A program made the translations under genes and the position numbers. The notes below the pieces were generated by a model. It was not told the DNA's origin and ran no database searches. It saw nothing but the letters and a program-made list of their open reading frames with translations. Of a DNA stretch of 64,000 nucleotides, positions 11,441-23,914 are shown piece after piece (the stretch's first letter is position 1; each line of letters starts with the position of its first letter). Origin of the DNA: Ceratothoa steindachneri (lineage: Eukaryota; Arthropoda; Malacostraca; Isopoda; Cymothoidae); contig OZ018331.1 of assembly GCA_963969495.1 (NCBI GenBank), forward strand, positions 153,124,684-153,188,683, read 5' to 3'.

Positions 11441-11444
11441 GCCT

Positions 11445-14400
11445 GGAGGGCATATTCCTTCAATGGAATTGCCGTGGACTCCGGGCCAACTGGGAGGAGC
11501 TGCGGAGGCTCGTCTCGTCCCATTCCCCGTTAGCTATTTTTTTGCAGGAGACCATGCTAGGCGCGTGCCCCCTGCCTGCCCTCCCGGTGTATAAGGGTCT
11601 TGCGACCCCACCACCGCGGGATGGCAAGGCTTGGGGATGCGCGGTTTACACCCGGCATGATGTCTCCGTTCTTCCTTTCTCTTTAGATACCTCCTTTCAG
11701 GCAGTGGCTGTGCAGCTACACCTGGATAGGAGGTATACTATCATTTCTGCGTACATTCCACCGTCAGCTGACTTGGACGCGGGGGACTTCCGCCGCGTCG
11801 TGGCACGGTTGCCGAGGCCCTATCTCTTGCTTGGAGATCTGAACGGCAGGCATCCTCTCTGGGGAGATTACTCCATAAATCCCAGGGGACAAGTCCTTGC
11901 CGATCTGATCGAAGAGCTTGAGATGGGTGTCCTAAACGTGGATGAGTTTACGCATCACTGTCCGAGAACCGCTTCATTTTCTTGCCTTGACCTATCTTTG
12001 TGCTCTTCGGATGCACAGCCTGATTTTGATTGTGGGGTGGTCGATGACCTCCATGGTAGTGATCACTTTCCCATTCAAATATCATTTTCAGGGCAACTGC
12101 CGCCTGAGAAACCACCTCGGTGGTGCTTGGCGCGGTGGCCTGCATTTTAGGAAATGACTGAATTCTCTATCTCAGTCGAGGAGTTTAGGTCGGTAGATGA
12201 GGCCGTTGAGTTCTTCTCCGGCAACCTCATCGCCGTGGGCCTGACTACTATTCCTAGGACGTCTGGCCGTTTTGCACGCCGACCACTCCCATGGTGGTCG
12301 TCCGAGTGTGAGACGGCCCTCAAACAGAAGCGTTATGCCTACATGCGCTATAAGCGCCGCCCGAACGATTTCACTGTCGCTGAATTTCGTCGGGTTAGGG
12401 CTAGGTTCCGGTATATTTCGAAGCACGCCCGCGGCTCTTCTTGGCGGGCATACGTGTCTTCACTTAACGGGAAGACCCCTTTAGCTGAGGTGTGGAAGCG
12501 AGTCAAAAGGATTCGTGCGCGGACACCGCCCATGGTCCGGACGATGTCCCGTACGCCATGCTTCGACACCTGGGTGAGTGAGGCATGGCCTTTCTGTTAG
12601 ATTTGTTCAACAGGATCTGGGTTGAAGGTCTTCTCCCAGACTCCTGGCGAATCGCTACTGTGCTCGCCTTTCGCAAGCCGGGGAGAGATCACTCTACTCC
12701 GACCGGTTTCCGCCCAATCTCTCTAACCTCTTGCGTGTGCAAGTTGATGGAGAAATTGGTAAATGTTAGATTAGCCTATTTCCTGGACAGCGGAGGCCAT
12801 CTGTCTTCTGCACAGTGTGGCTTCCGTAAGTTCCACTCCACGTCGGATGCTCTGCTCCGACTGGAAAATGCCGTCTGCGAGGCTTTCCTTCGTAGACAGC
12901 ACTACGCCACGGTGTTTTTTGATCTGGAGAAGGCCTATGATACCGCATGGCGATACGGTATCATGGAGACTCTCCACACGATGGGGGCGAGGGGACGCCT
13001 CCCAATGTTTATATCTGAATTTTTGCGAGATCGTCGATTCCGCGTACGGGTGGGGGGAGCCCTCTCCGGCCCAAAGGAGCAGGAAGAGGGTGTCCCGTAG
13101 GGAAATGTCCTCAGTGTCACACTCTTTGCCCTGAGCATCAACGGCATCACCTCGGTGCTGCCGGAAGATGTTCTCGCTACGCTCTACGTGGACGACCTTT
13201 CGATCTCTTTTGGCGCGGCCCAGATGCCAACTCTGGAGCGTCGACTCCAACAGGCATTGAACCGCGTCTCTCGCTATGCCGAAGCGCACAGGTTTAGGTT
13301 TTCTTTGGCCAAGACTAAGGTGGTGCACCTCTGCCGCCATCCACGGCTTCACCCCGAACCAGATTTGTTTCTTAATGGGGTGCGCCTGGATGTGGTTGAG
13401 TCGCACCGTTTCCTTGGTCTTGTATTCGACCGACGCCTCACCTGGGAGGCTCATATTCGCAGCCTTAGGGTCTCTTGTACCCGCGCCATGGACATTCTCC
13501 GTTCCGTGACGTTCAGCGCTTGGGGCGCTGATAGGGCTACTGCCTTACTTTTTTATCGATCCTTTGTTCGCTCGAAACTCGACTACGGATGCGAGTTTTA
13601 TGCATCCGCAGCCGAGCGTTTATTGCGGAAGGTGGATTCGATCCACCACACCGGCCTTCGCCTTGCGACCGGTGCCTTCCGCACTTCCCCCATTGAGAGC
13701 CTGTTGGTCGATGCTGGGGAGATGCCACTCACTCTGCGCCGCGTGCAGTGCATCACTCGCCTGTACGCGCGAGCCCGGCGCCTCCCTTAGCCGCCAACAG
13801 CTCTCACTGCATCCGCAGCTGATCTCGATGGTGCCTATGCCGCCGAGAGACGCCAGTCATACCCTAAGCCCTTTGGGTTTAGGACCAGGAAACTCCTTCG
13901 AGATGTAGATATAGCTCTGGGGCCGGTGGCGCCCCTGGTTCTGCCCAGGACGCCACCCTGGAGGGTACCACATTTGGCTATTTGTCGCCACGCCTCTGCT
14001 CCCAAAGCTTGTACTGCGCCGGGAGTATTGCGTTCGACCTTTTTGGAGCACACATCGTGTCACGCTGGTACCGTGCCAGTGTATACGGATGGCTTCAAGT
14101 CCCAAGAGGGGGTTCGCTTCCACGCCGTATCCCCTCTGTTTTAGGTCAGCGGGGCTCTACCATGTGCTGCGTCTGTCTTCACGGCCGAGCTGGTAGCAAT
14201 ACACCGCTCGGTACGGGAGATTACGCGACGTGCCTGGTTCGGAGTTCGGATTGTGATCTATAGCGACTCACAGAGCGCCCTGAGTGCTCTCGGGGCATTG
14301 GAATCTCCGCATCCCCTGATTCGCGATATCCGTGACGCCACGGTTTTGGCGAGCCGGGCAGATGTCGAGATTATCTTCTGCTGGGTTCCTGGACATTTAG

Positions 14401-14893
14401 GAATGAGGGCGCCAAAGAGTCCGCGAGGACTCTGCGACCGGACCAGCGTTTCGCTCTTCCTTACACCGACTACATGGCAGGAATACGGGCAGCTCTTCGG
14501 ACTGCTTGGCAAAGAAGATGGGAGACGGTCGAAGGGAACTTAAAGTGGCGTGCCATTGCGCCGCGACTGTTCCCATGGACCTATCCCCCAATGCCGCGGC
14601 GGCTTCAGGTTGCTTTCTGTCGTCTCCGAATCGGGGACACTCGTGTGACGCATCGCTATTTGATGGAGCGCTCGCCTGCGCCCTATTGCAACGACTGCGT
14701 CGTCCCCCAGACTGTTCGGCACATTCTTGTCGAATGTCCCATTCTGGGTGATCTTCGCGCACAACACCTGTCCCGGTACCGGGATGGGCGGGGTCGCTAC
14801 CGCCTGTCCCTTGTACTCGGGACGAGTGCGTGTACTTTGACTGGTGGACTTATTGACTTTTGGGGGGAGGCCGGCCTTCTCCCTTTCATTTAA
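11445..14893 (+). pseudogene. LINE ORF2 (outer copy), internally deleted
   Basis: The endonuclease (11455-12150) ends at a TAG where the inner copy has CAG. The linker is followed at 12516 by a deletion of about 240 bases that joins VKRIR to out-of-frame sequence. RT continues from 12585. VPQG is interrupted by TAG at about 13098 and YVDD is at 13185-13196. More stops fall near 13788 and 14143, and RNase H is in pieces (IYSDSQSAL, WVPGH). The C-terminal CCHC region ends at LLPFI (14893). Domain order and sequence match the inner copy throughout. Confidence 0.85.
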
Positions 14894-15062
14894 CCCGGTT
14901 TAATTGTTGTTTTTGTTATTGCTTTGTTATTGTTATTGTTTTCTTTTTATTGTTGTTTCCTGTTCAATTTTTTAAAGTAGCCTAGAACTAGGCTGTTTGT
15001 TTACGGCAACTTATGCCTAAGTCGGCAGTCGCCAGATAGCCCCTTAATTAAAAAAAAAAAAA

Positions 15063-16215
15063 ATTCTTTTAATCCTTTGCCCTTTCCCATTTTTATTGTT
15101 TCCCAAGTCTCTTTCCCACTTTTTGCGGGCGACCCCGTTTTATCAGTGCTGCCAGTGAGAGTCCATTAGGATTGGGCGGCTGCCATCTTGTTTTCCCTTA
15201 AACTAAACTAGGTCATCTAAAAGTCTCTCCTCTGTCGCATGACAGATCTTCAGATCCTGTCCTTCTTGTCGCCCATTACTGCCACTTAGTAAGGGATCCA
15301 TTCTGGTTGCTCATTTGGGAACTGAGGCCTTTGGGGAGCCAACTTCCGATCAGTGCGGCGGAGGAGCTGACAGCCCCTCCAATTTTCTCGTAGCGAGAGG
15401 GGGCTTCCACCTCTTCTGTAGACCAGAGGCGGCTCCTTTTCTCGTTCGCATGGACCTGCCAAGACCTTAAGCAGCAGACGGCCCCGATTAGAGCGCACTC
15501 GGCGAGAGCGACATAGGGCAAACCCCTTTTATGGATCAAGGGATGGCGTGCCCCATTGGGCCATCCCCCCCCCTCATCCCTATTATTATACCTTTTCGGG
15601 AACCGGCCTGCCTGCCCCCCTTCCCCTTTCGGATGAAGTTTGGTTACCGGCCCCAACGAATTATCAGGCAGGCAACCAGAGGCCCTTTGCGAAGTGACGA
15701 GCACCAGAAGGTTCCCCAGCCCCAGACAGTAGGGTCCTCCCCATGAGCGAACACTGACTCGGTGCTTCTCCCTCCCCCCTACATTTTATTTTACTCTTGC
15801 ACCCATTTCGTCATTCTCCGGTTGTCCTCTTTCCCGACCCTTTTAACTATTCCTCAACACACCCGTCTTCGATTCATATTGGCAGAGCAATCTTTTAACC
15901 CTTTGTTTTTTAAATTTTTGTCACAAAGTGGTCTCCTCCACCTTTTATAGATAATTTGCCTCGTTTTATCCTAGCTGCCATATAGAATCCACTTGGATTG
16001 GGCAGTAACCCACTGGTTCCTTACCTTAAACCTTATTTTACTCTGGTGCTGGTCGCATGATCTTGCACTTGTTTTGTTTGTTGGGTTTTGTTTTTCGGGG
16101 TGTTTTTTCTTAGTTATTTTTAATTTAATGTAGCCTAGTATTATGCTTATAATTAAGGACGACGATTTATGCCCCTGTAGGCAGTTTCCAGATTGGGCTA
16201 CAAAAAATATAATAA
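15063..16215 (+). pseudogene. Decayed, internally deleted LINE fragment (ORF1 start, 3' UTR)
   Basis: No open frame survives. At 15450-15540 the bases resemble the ORF1 stretch around cctgccaaga and agggcaaacccc seen at 3476-3550. At 15715-15745 they resemble the cagcctcagacggtaggg block. At 16125-16200 a diverged 3' UTR is visible (tagcctagtattatgc, then a gacgatttatgcccc hairpin remnant), followed by an A-rich tail. Everything between ORF1 and the 3' UTR is missing. A block of about 100 bases at 15131-15245 is also similar to 15963-16065. Confidence 0.55.
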
Positions 16216-18360
16216 AGAAATTGGTTGTTAAGTTAGGTTATTTCTTCGACAGAGTTTACATATCTGAACAGTGAGACTTTCGCAAGTTACATTTCACGTC
16301 GGATGCTCTACTCCGCCTGGAAAAGGATATCTACGAGGCCTTCCTTCGTAGTCCTTCGCCAGGGCGTTCTTTAAACGAGAGGTCTATTATACCGCATTGT
16401 GAAATGTCATCGTGGAGGCACACCATACTATGGGTGCAAGGTCACGACTCTTAAAGTTATTAACTGATCTCCTGATAGATCAAATCCCTATATTACTGGG
16501 TGAACTCTTTTGTCTCGCAGGAAAGTGTCCTATTATTACTCTATTATCACTTGGTTACTGTTGGAAGATGTTCTTGCTACGCTCTAGGTAGATGACAGTG
16601 CGGCCCAAATCTTAACTGGAGCGTTGACTCCAATAGGCATTCCATCGCATCTCTCGCTATGCTGAAGCGAACATGTTTGTTTTCCTTGGCCAAGACTAAG
16701 GTGGGGTATTTCTGTCTGCGACAATCCACTGCTTCACCCCGACTCGGACCTCTTGCTAAATGGGGCTTCCCTGGATGTGGTTGATTCACAGTTTCCTTGG
16801 TCTTGAATTTGACCGCGCCTTACCTGAAATGCGCACTTTGCAGCCTAAGGGTCTCTTGTACTCGCTCCATGGACATTAGTCGTTCCGTGACGTTCAGCAC
16901 TTGGGGTTCTGGTAGGGCTACCGCTTTACCTTTTCATCACTCCTTTGCTCGTTTCAACTAGACTACGGATGCGAATAATTTTATGCATCCGCAGCCGAGC
17001 TTGAATTGCGGAAGGTAGACTTGATCCACCATACTGGTCTCCGTTTTGCGCCGGTGCTTTCTTCACTTTCCCTATAGATATCCTCCTCCTCGATGCCTGG
17101 GATATACCGCTCGCTTTACGCCAATACATTTCATTATGCGTTTGTCAGAGTGAACCCAGTTTCTTCAGTCGCCAACCGTTTCTTTTCATCCACAGCCCAT
17201 CTCCATGGTGGCTCTGCCGCGGTGAGACGCCATTTAGACCCAAACCCCTCTGGGTTTAGGTCAATACAACTCCTTAGAGATCTATGTAGCTTTCTCATTG
17301 GTGGCATCTCTAGTTTTGCCCACGACGCCACCCTGGAGGGTCCCACCTCTGAACATTTATCTCCACGGCTCTACCCAAAGCTTCTACAGCACCATGAGTA
17401 TTGCGTTCGACCTTCTTATATCTCACGGCGGAGCCGTCATTTGCACGGATGGCTCCAAATCGCAAAAGGGAATCGGCTTTCATGCCGTGTCCACTCAGTT
17501 TGAAGTTGTTGGGGCTCTTCCGGGCGCATTGTTTTGACCCTGAGGGTGGCAATAAATACATAGCTCGGTGAAGGAAATTATGCCTCTTACCCGGATTGTG
17601 GATGTTAACGACTTACAGAGCTCACTGAGTCCCCTAGAGTCATTGGATTATCCGCACCCTTTAGTTCGCTGTATCAGTGACGCCACGGCTGCCCGGAAGA
17701 TGTCAAGATTTTTTTCTGCTGGATTCCAGGATATGTAAGAGTTGCTGGAAATGAGCCCATTGATGAAGGCGCCAAATTGTCTGGGCTGACTGAGCGATCA
17801 GATCCGCCTTTTCTTCCCGACTCTGACATGACAGGAATCAGGTCAGCCCTTCGGACTGTATGGCAAAGAAGATGGGTGACGGCCGTCATGAACCAAGAGT
17901 TGCGTGCTTTTGCGCCACTACTTTTCCCATGGACCTAGCCCCCAATGCTTCAACGGCTTCGGGTCGCCTTGTCCTAAACTATATTGCGACAACTGCATGG
18001 TTCCCCAGACTGTCCGGCACATTCTTTTTGAATGTCCTAGCCTGAGGGAGCTGTACCAGTCCGGGTACTGATACGAGCGGTGTCGCTACCGCTCTTAGCT
18101 TGTCCTCGGGACGGATTCATGCACAACCGTCTGTAGAATAGTAGAGGGGGTTTTGGGGGGTAGGGGAGCTTTGGATGCATGTTCGGGCTCCCGAGGGAGC
18201 GGGTTTTCCTCCTGCTCCCAATCATGCATTCTGCTTTTGTTTTCATTTTTGTGTTGGTTTTTAGCTTATTTAGCTTTATGTAGACTAAAATATTTAATCG
18301 ATTTGTACTTTTGACTGTGCCCCTTTAGGCAGTCGCCAAGTGACACCCCTTTAAATTAAA
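16216..18360 (+). pseudogene. Decayed LINE ORF2 3' half (RT to 3' UTR)
   Basis: The sequence starts in RT, with the block equivalent to CGFRKFHSTSDALLRLEN at 16270-16320. It passes through the AKTKV motif near 16690, the thumb (LRVSCTRSMDI near 16850) and RNase H (CTDGSKSQKGIGFHAV near 17440), and ends in a 3' UTR with aggcagtcgccaag near 18335 and an AT-rich tail. Frames change repeatedly. It begins directly after the tail of the fragment on its left and is much more diverged than the copies at 2.7-15 kb. Confidence 0.75.
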
Positions 18361-21300
18361 TTAAAAAATCGAATGCCTAGGCAGGTTGGCTTTGCCTAAG
18401 CACCATCGCGTGTATTATTGGTTTTAATTTTTGTTGTTTTGGGGTCTGTTCATTGTTAAATGTTAATACATATATAGAAAATTTTTTGTACCTGTCTTGA
18501 ACAGCATATTTTTTTCAATTCTCTTTAATGTTGGTGTTCAGCTGCCGCCAGTCGAGATCTTAAAAGGATAATAAAAAGTGTTTGCTAGCATTGTTACCTA
18601 CCCATGATAATACCGTGGTCTTCATGTTTTCACCGCTCTCGCCTAAGCCTGCTTCATACCGGACTTACCGACGCACCCGCACCAAATTCTTTGTTTCCAT
18701 CCATGTCTAATGCCCCCTGTATCCTACCTTCCTTCGCTTCTTCCTTTCTTATCCTTCCTCAGAACATTCACCTCTAATCTTTGTTCAAAGCGTCTCGCTT
18801 CTTACTGAACCTCTTCCTCTCTCATATAACTGCAATCCTTTTCCTTCCTCCTTTCTTTTCATATTAAGTGATCTCGCTGAGCAGCACTCACTAACGCCAA
18901 TGGGCACTCACTTTTCCACCCCCCAAATAGTGAAGGTCTCTTTATTTACAGCATACAAATCCACCCTACAGCAGCTTAACCGAAGAGGAGTGTCCCGGGA
19001 GTGATACGATCGCCTCTCCCCAGAATCCTCTCTACTCCGCCTCACTCCAGAGTCCCGATAGCCTCACAGGTTATTCCATAAACTCTTGCGACTCCATCAA
19101 CATTACTGCTTAAGAAAATTCATAAGATTTGATTGTAATATTTTGTTGATTGCGATATTGTACAGTGCATTATTTGTATTTTCATTTTGAATATATCATA
19201 GACTTGATACGCATCATATTTATTTTTCTAATAGAGAATCCAATTTATAAAGCAGTATTTATATTTTGATTATTTATAGTTATCACAGTAATCTTTCCAG
19301 GTGGAGTATGGCATTAATGTACCTGTATTTAGTCGAATTTAAAAACCAATACTCATCAGTCATAGACTAGATTATTTGTTATATATTATTAAAACACTTG
19401 GTGAACAAAGAAACTATATAATTTTGTAGAACTGCAGTTTTAACTTAGGCCAAAAAAAATACATTAAAACCTGAAAATTAGACTCGCTGTGCTTCTTGTT
19501 TTCGATAAGGAACTACCTGCGAGTGTTAATTTATACTTCGTTTGTGTTGTTGTTTTTTTTGTATCGAAATCGTATAAATTGTTACTAAGAAAGTTCACCT
19601 CTTCAAATTTGTAGTTTACTAGAAATGCATTAAAACTTAGGGCCCTATACATAGGAATACTAAAAAAATGCTTCCGTCCTTTTTCAATGCTATTTTTTTT
19701 TTTTTTTTTTTACTTTCCAATACCTCGTGAGTCTCCGATCTTCCCTGCTCTGGTTCCAGCAAGGCTTTTAAAGATAGTTAAATTAGCTCATTGGTCCATA
19801 GATTAATTCTGTTGATTTAGAGTGACGCTTTTTGAAAGCCAAAATATTTGACTGCTGGCTACGCTGCCGATCAGAGCTTTTTCGTGTCGAAATGGAGGTA
19901 GGGATAGGGAAGTTTGTCTTGTTAAAAACTGGTAAGTGGGGATAAAATTGGAGGTGGAAACAGAGTTATATTTCTGTCGCCGAGCTGCCCGGTTTCATCC
20001 CAATCCCAGCCATCACGGACACAAACTTCAGCGCATGTGAGGTTCTGGCCGCTTGTTCAGCAGATTCACTGGCCATATCTTTCACTGAGGTAGGTAGCTC
20101 CTACACGGGTGATCGGCTCTTTCACAGCACAACATATACGAACGGTACTCGTATCCACGTACTCCTGACGCGGAACGGGTGCCCCCCATTCCCCGATTGG
20201 GTTCACCAACAATCGTCATTCTGATCTTTGTATTTCATTATCCGTTCGAGGGATCTGGCCTTCAGGACTAGAGTTCTCCTCCACGAAACACCGACTGATG
20301 GCGCAATATAAAGAAAATAAAAAAATAAAGTCGCGTTCAAAGCTACCCTTCGGTTTTATTGGAATTATTATCAAAATTATTCTAAAGATTTTCTAATCCA
20401 TGCAAACTTTGTGACCATTTTATTGTTCATACGCAAATGTGCTACGCTGTGCACATGGGCTTGGTCATTAATTATATTTTGTTGAGGTATGTCTGTTGCA
20501 TGAATTTCCTAATCTCTCTTCCTCGAATCCTGTGATTAGTCATCACCTTCATTAGCCCCCCTATCCCCCCGCCCCTTATTTTGAAACTATTTAACATTTT
20601 ATTCTCCAAAGCGATCTTTGAAATCTGATGATCTGCGATGGCTCATTCGTGGTTGCTCTTTGGCAGACATGATATAAGTTGCTAAACCAAAGAAATATAA
20701 ACCATTTGTGGACATTATTACTATGTAAGAGTTAATATAAACTGCGTTTTTAATGGCCGGAGCCTAGTTTGTCTTATTCCAAATTTCTATGAAAATAAAA
20801 ATAATTTACTCTTGAAAATTCATAATATCGATAATTTTATGGCTCATGTGGAGCAATATGAATACCTTATCTCCTAAAAGCTCTGATAACCTAGAAAGTC
20901 TTATTCCTACGAGCGTTATACGCATTGGCGGGGGTGTCGCGTTCCTGTTTCCTCATCCCAATTAATGTGTGATGTGATAGTAAACTTGTTTAAAGAAGGG
21001 AGATCACATAAGCTCTGTTTCTACTAACAAAGGGAATTAAGAAGTTTGTGATGGATGGGATATGATCAGATGCGAATTGTGGCGAGAGCAAAGAGGGCGC
21101 GGCAATGCTTTTGCGTGAGGATGGGTAGGATGGAATAGTTGAGTATGAATTTGGTGAAATTGAGATTTATACGGGTCTAACAGCAAAATTGTAGCATATG
21201 GAGCTTCTTGAAATGAGACTGTGAAAAAGGTTCCTGGTATGATTTGGTACGAGTGGTGGATGGGAATTGGTGTACAATATTACTGCTTCCTCTGATCTGG

Positions 21301-22280
21301 GAAAATAATAATAACGCCACCCTGGTGCCAAATAAGCAAATTCGCAGACAAGTAAATATGAATTCTCATCCTGTTTGGTGGCCCAGATTTTTGGGATGGT
21401 CACCTTTTATTTAATTTGCATTAGATTGTGTGCGTTTTTAATCAAGGTGGTGATACTCAATGAACCGCTTCGAATCTAATTGTTTCGTTTCATATTGGAT
21501 TTATTTTTACTACCCTTGGGATTAGCAGTGGGCAAGAAGAGTTCGTTGATGAGAGGAAAACTAACCACTATCTGCACATTGATCGTGTGATTCTGTCCTC
21601 TTCCTCACACCGATATTTCCCTTGTGCTTGATCGCGTATAGCACTCGCCCTCTCACTTTTGCATTCGAATCCTTTTTATTACACGATAATTATACGAGCC
21701 ACATTTTACATTATTCAAAGGGATAATTCGCACTTAAAGACTATAATCATTTTGTTAACGGAATTTGAGAGTAGTTTCTCATCTATCTACTCCCGGATAC
21801 TATGTACACGAACAAATCTCGCTCGCCAACAATGGTTGACGTCAAAGCATCCTTTGTTTTGGGGAACAATTCCTACACATTCAGGTGTTATTAATTTGCG
21901 TACTCGGTCAATAATATGTCTACCAATACAAAAAGCGTTTCTACAATTATTTATTTGCTGGTCTTAGGAGATTGCGAAAGAGGACTTAAGGGTCCTCTAT
22001 ATGCCTTGGCCGTCGTCCTTAATGATTTGTCTGATAGCAGCTGTGAGAATGACTAGGCGCGCACTAACCTGCCTTCCTGAACATACGCACTAGCACTCAA
22101 CTGTCGCAACACACGGTAAAAAAAAAAAAGGTAAAAGCATCATTGATATATTCGACAAACTTTCCCATTGATCTATTTCTGTTCGGAAGAATCTGCTCCA
22201 CATTTGTCAAGTTTTCACTCATTGTATCAATAAAAGATTTTTGTTTCAAGTCTTTTTACCACCAATTCTTACAATCATTT
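18361..22280. other. No gene recognised (about 3.9 kb)
   Basis: This is AT-rich, non-coding sequence. Open frames here are short and resemble nothing known. A poly(T) run lies at about 19690-19710 and an A-run at 22120-22130. A less AT-rich island at about 19975-20290 has no convincing ORF or splice-site pair. Confidence 0.5.
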
Positions 22281-23396
22281 ACCACAATGGGACCCCGTAA
22301 GGGGCGCGGCGACTTGCCATTCTGGCCGCCGTGCTGACGGGATCCAGCGCTCCGTCCGGCCCCAGCTTAGCCTCTCTTCCTTCAGATAGCAGGTATATCT
22401 AACCTACTTCGTCGCTTTTCATACAACCTCTCCCATAACTTTCTCTGGTGAGCCTCTAATTCCACAGGGTAGATGCTGACCTTCTCAAGCCAACCGTCCC
22501 GGATCGGGGCTGGGGGTGGAGGGGACAACGTTCCCTAACCCCTGAGCTCCGGTTCGGGATGGTTTTTTTTAACAACCTGCTTCATCCCCACCCACACCTT
22601 CATCACATCCCTTTTCCTTTCCTCTTCACAATCTATCAGTTTTACGCCGCGTCTAAGGTGGAGCCACCAGGTGGGAGGGGTGGTCCTAAATAGCGGCGCC
22701 GGGCCTGTAAGCACCTCTTGCAGTGCGGGCTACTGCGAGAGGTGATGCGCTATTGCGTCCCGGAGAAAATTTAGGGTCACCAAACCCATTGATGAACAAA
22801 AAAACAAACAACCCTCAACTTTCCCTGTGCAAGAGACGGAGCCGCCTTCGGGCAGTTCCACAAAAAAATTGGAGGCCCCTTCCCCCCGCTGTGCTTGCAC
22901 AGGGGACCCTCCATATCTCTAACCGGAGAGGAGGCTTTCAGCTCTCCTACGCTACGGGTGTAGGGGACTCTCCCTCACCCGCTTCTCTGGAGGTGCTTTC
23001 GGGCACCTCCCTGCTTCCAGCGGACGTCCCTCCTTTTCCTGCCAAGAAAGCCAGCAGGTAGCCCATAGCGGACCGCTTCCCATCAAAGCGGCTCGGTAGG
23101 GCAAACCCCCTTAGGTGGGAGAGGGAAGCCAGGCCCCTTCGGTCGCTTCCCTCAAAAAACCTGCTGGCAAGAATATTAAACCTTGAGGGGATCAAGGCCT
23201 GTGCCTCCCCACACAAGACTGCTGACGCTGCCAAGGGGACCTGCGATGTCCTGGGAGGGAAGGGCCAACTGGAGGCCCCTCCTGTGATAGACATGGTCCT
23301 TGAGGAAACCCAGCCTCAGACGGTAGGTCCTTCCATGGGAAGGAAATCCGGGCTTTGCGCCAAGCACCGAATCCGCCCTTAGGCAAGGTCCTTCCC
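22281..23396 (+). mobile_element. LINE 5' end (5' UTR and ORF1 start), abruptly followed by a second copy
   Basis: Unique sequence ending acaatggga is followed by the family 5' terminus ccccgtaaggggcg at about 22289. The 5' UTR, the 13-bp stem-loop at 22712-22744 (one T:G pair) and ORF1 sequence run to about 23390, where ggtccttcccc meets a second complete 5' terminus. The ORF1 ATG is damaged (accaaacc instead of accatgcc). Loss of the remainder of this copy means the right half either lies outside recognisable sequence or was removed. Confidence 0.8.
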
Positions 23397-23914
23397 CCGT
23401 AAGGGGCGCGGCAATTTGCCATCCTGGCCGCCGTGCTGACGGGATCCAGTGCTCCGTTCGGCCCCAGCTTAGCCTCTCTTCCTCCCTTCAGATAGCCTGC
23501 ATTTCTCCCTTACCTCGTCGCTTTTCATACAACCTCCCACAACTTTCTCTAGTCAGCCTCTAATTCCACAGGGTAGATGCTGACCTTTTCAAGCCAACCG
23601 TCCACGGATCGGGGCTGAGGGGGAAGGGGACAATGTTCCCTAACCCCTGAGCTCCGGTTCGGGATGGGTTTTTTTTTAATAACCTGTTTCATCCCCACCC
23701 ATACCTTCCTCATATCCCTTTCATCCTCAATTCACTGTCTATCCGTGATTTTACGCTGTGTCTAAGGTGGAGCCGCCATGCCGATGGACTGCCAGGCCAC
23801 CAAGCGGGAGGGGTGGTCCCAAATGGCGGCGCCGAGCCTGCAAGCACCTCTGGCAGTGCGGGCTACTGCGAGAGGTGATGCGCGATTGCATTTCGTGTAA
23901 AAAAGAGGGTCACC

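Larger units (their letters stand above)
9518..15062 (+). mobile_element. 3' part of the outer LINE (continues from 2688)
   Basis: It resumes in ORF1 at ccagcggcagtccc (9518) and runs through ORF1, ORF2, 3' UTR and an A-rich tail ending about 15062. Over shared parts it is nearly identical to the inner copy at the base level, so both belong to one recently active subfamily. It carries several internal deletions relative to the inner copy: about 40 bases at 11105, about 185 bases at 11341 and about 240 bases at 12516. Confidence 0.88.

Noticed and set aside
21167..21403. 78-codon minus-strand frame in the gene-poor stretch
   Set aside because: No recognised domain, no splice or start context, and typical of chance length in this region.
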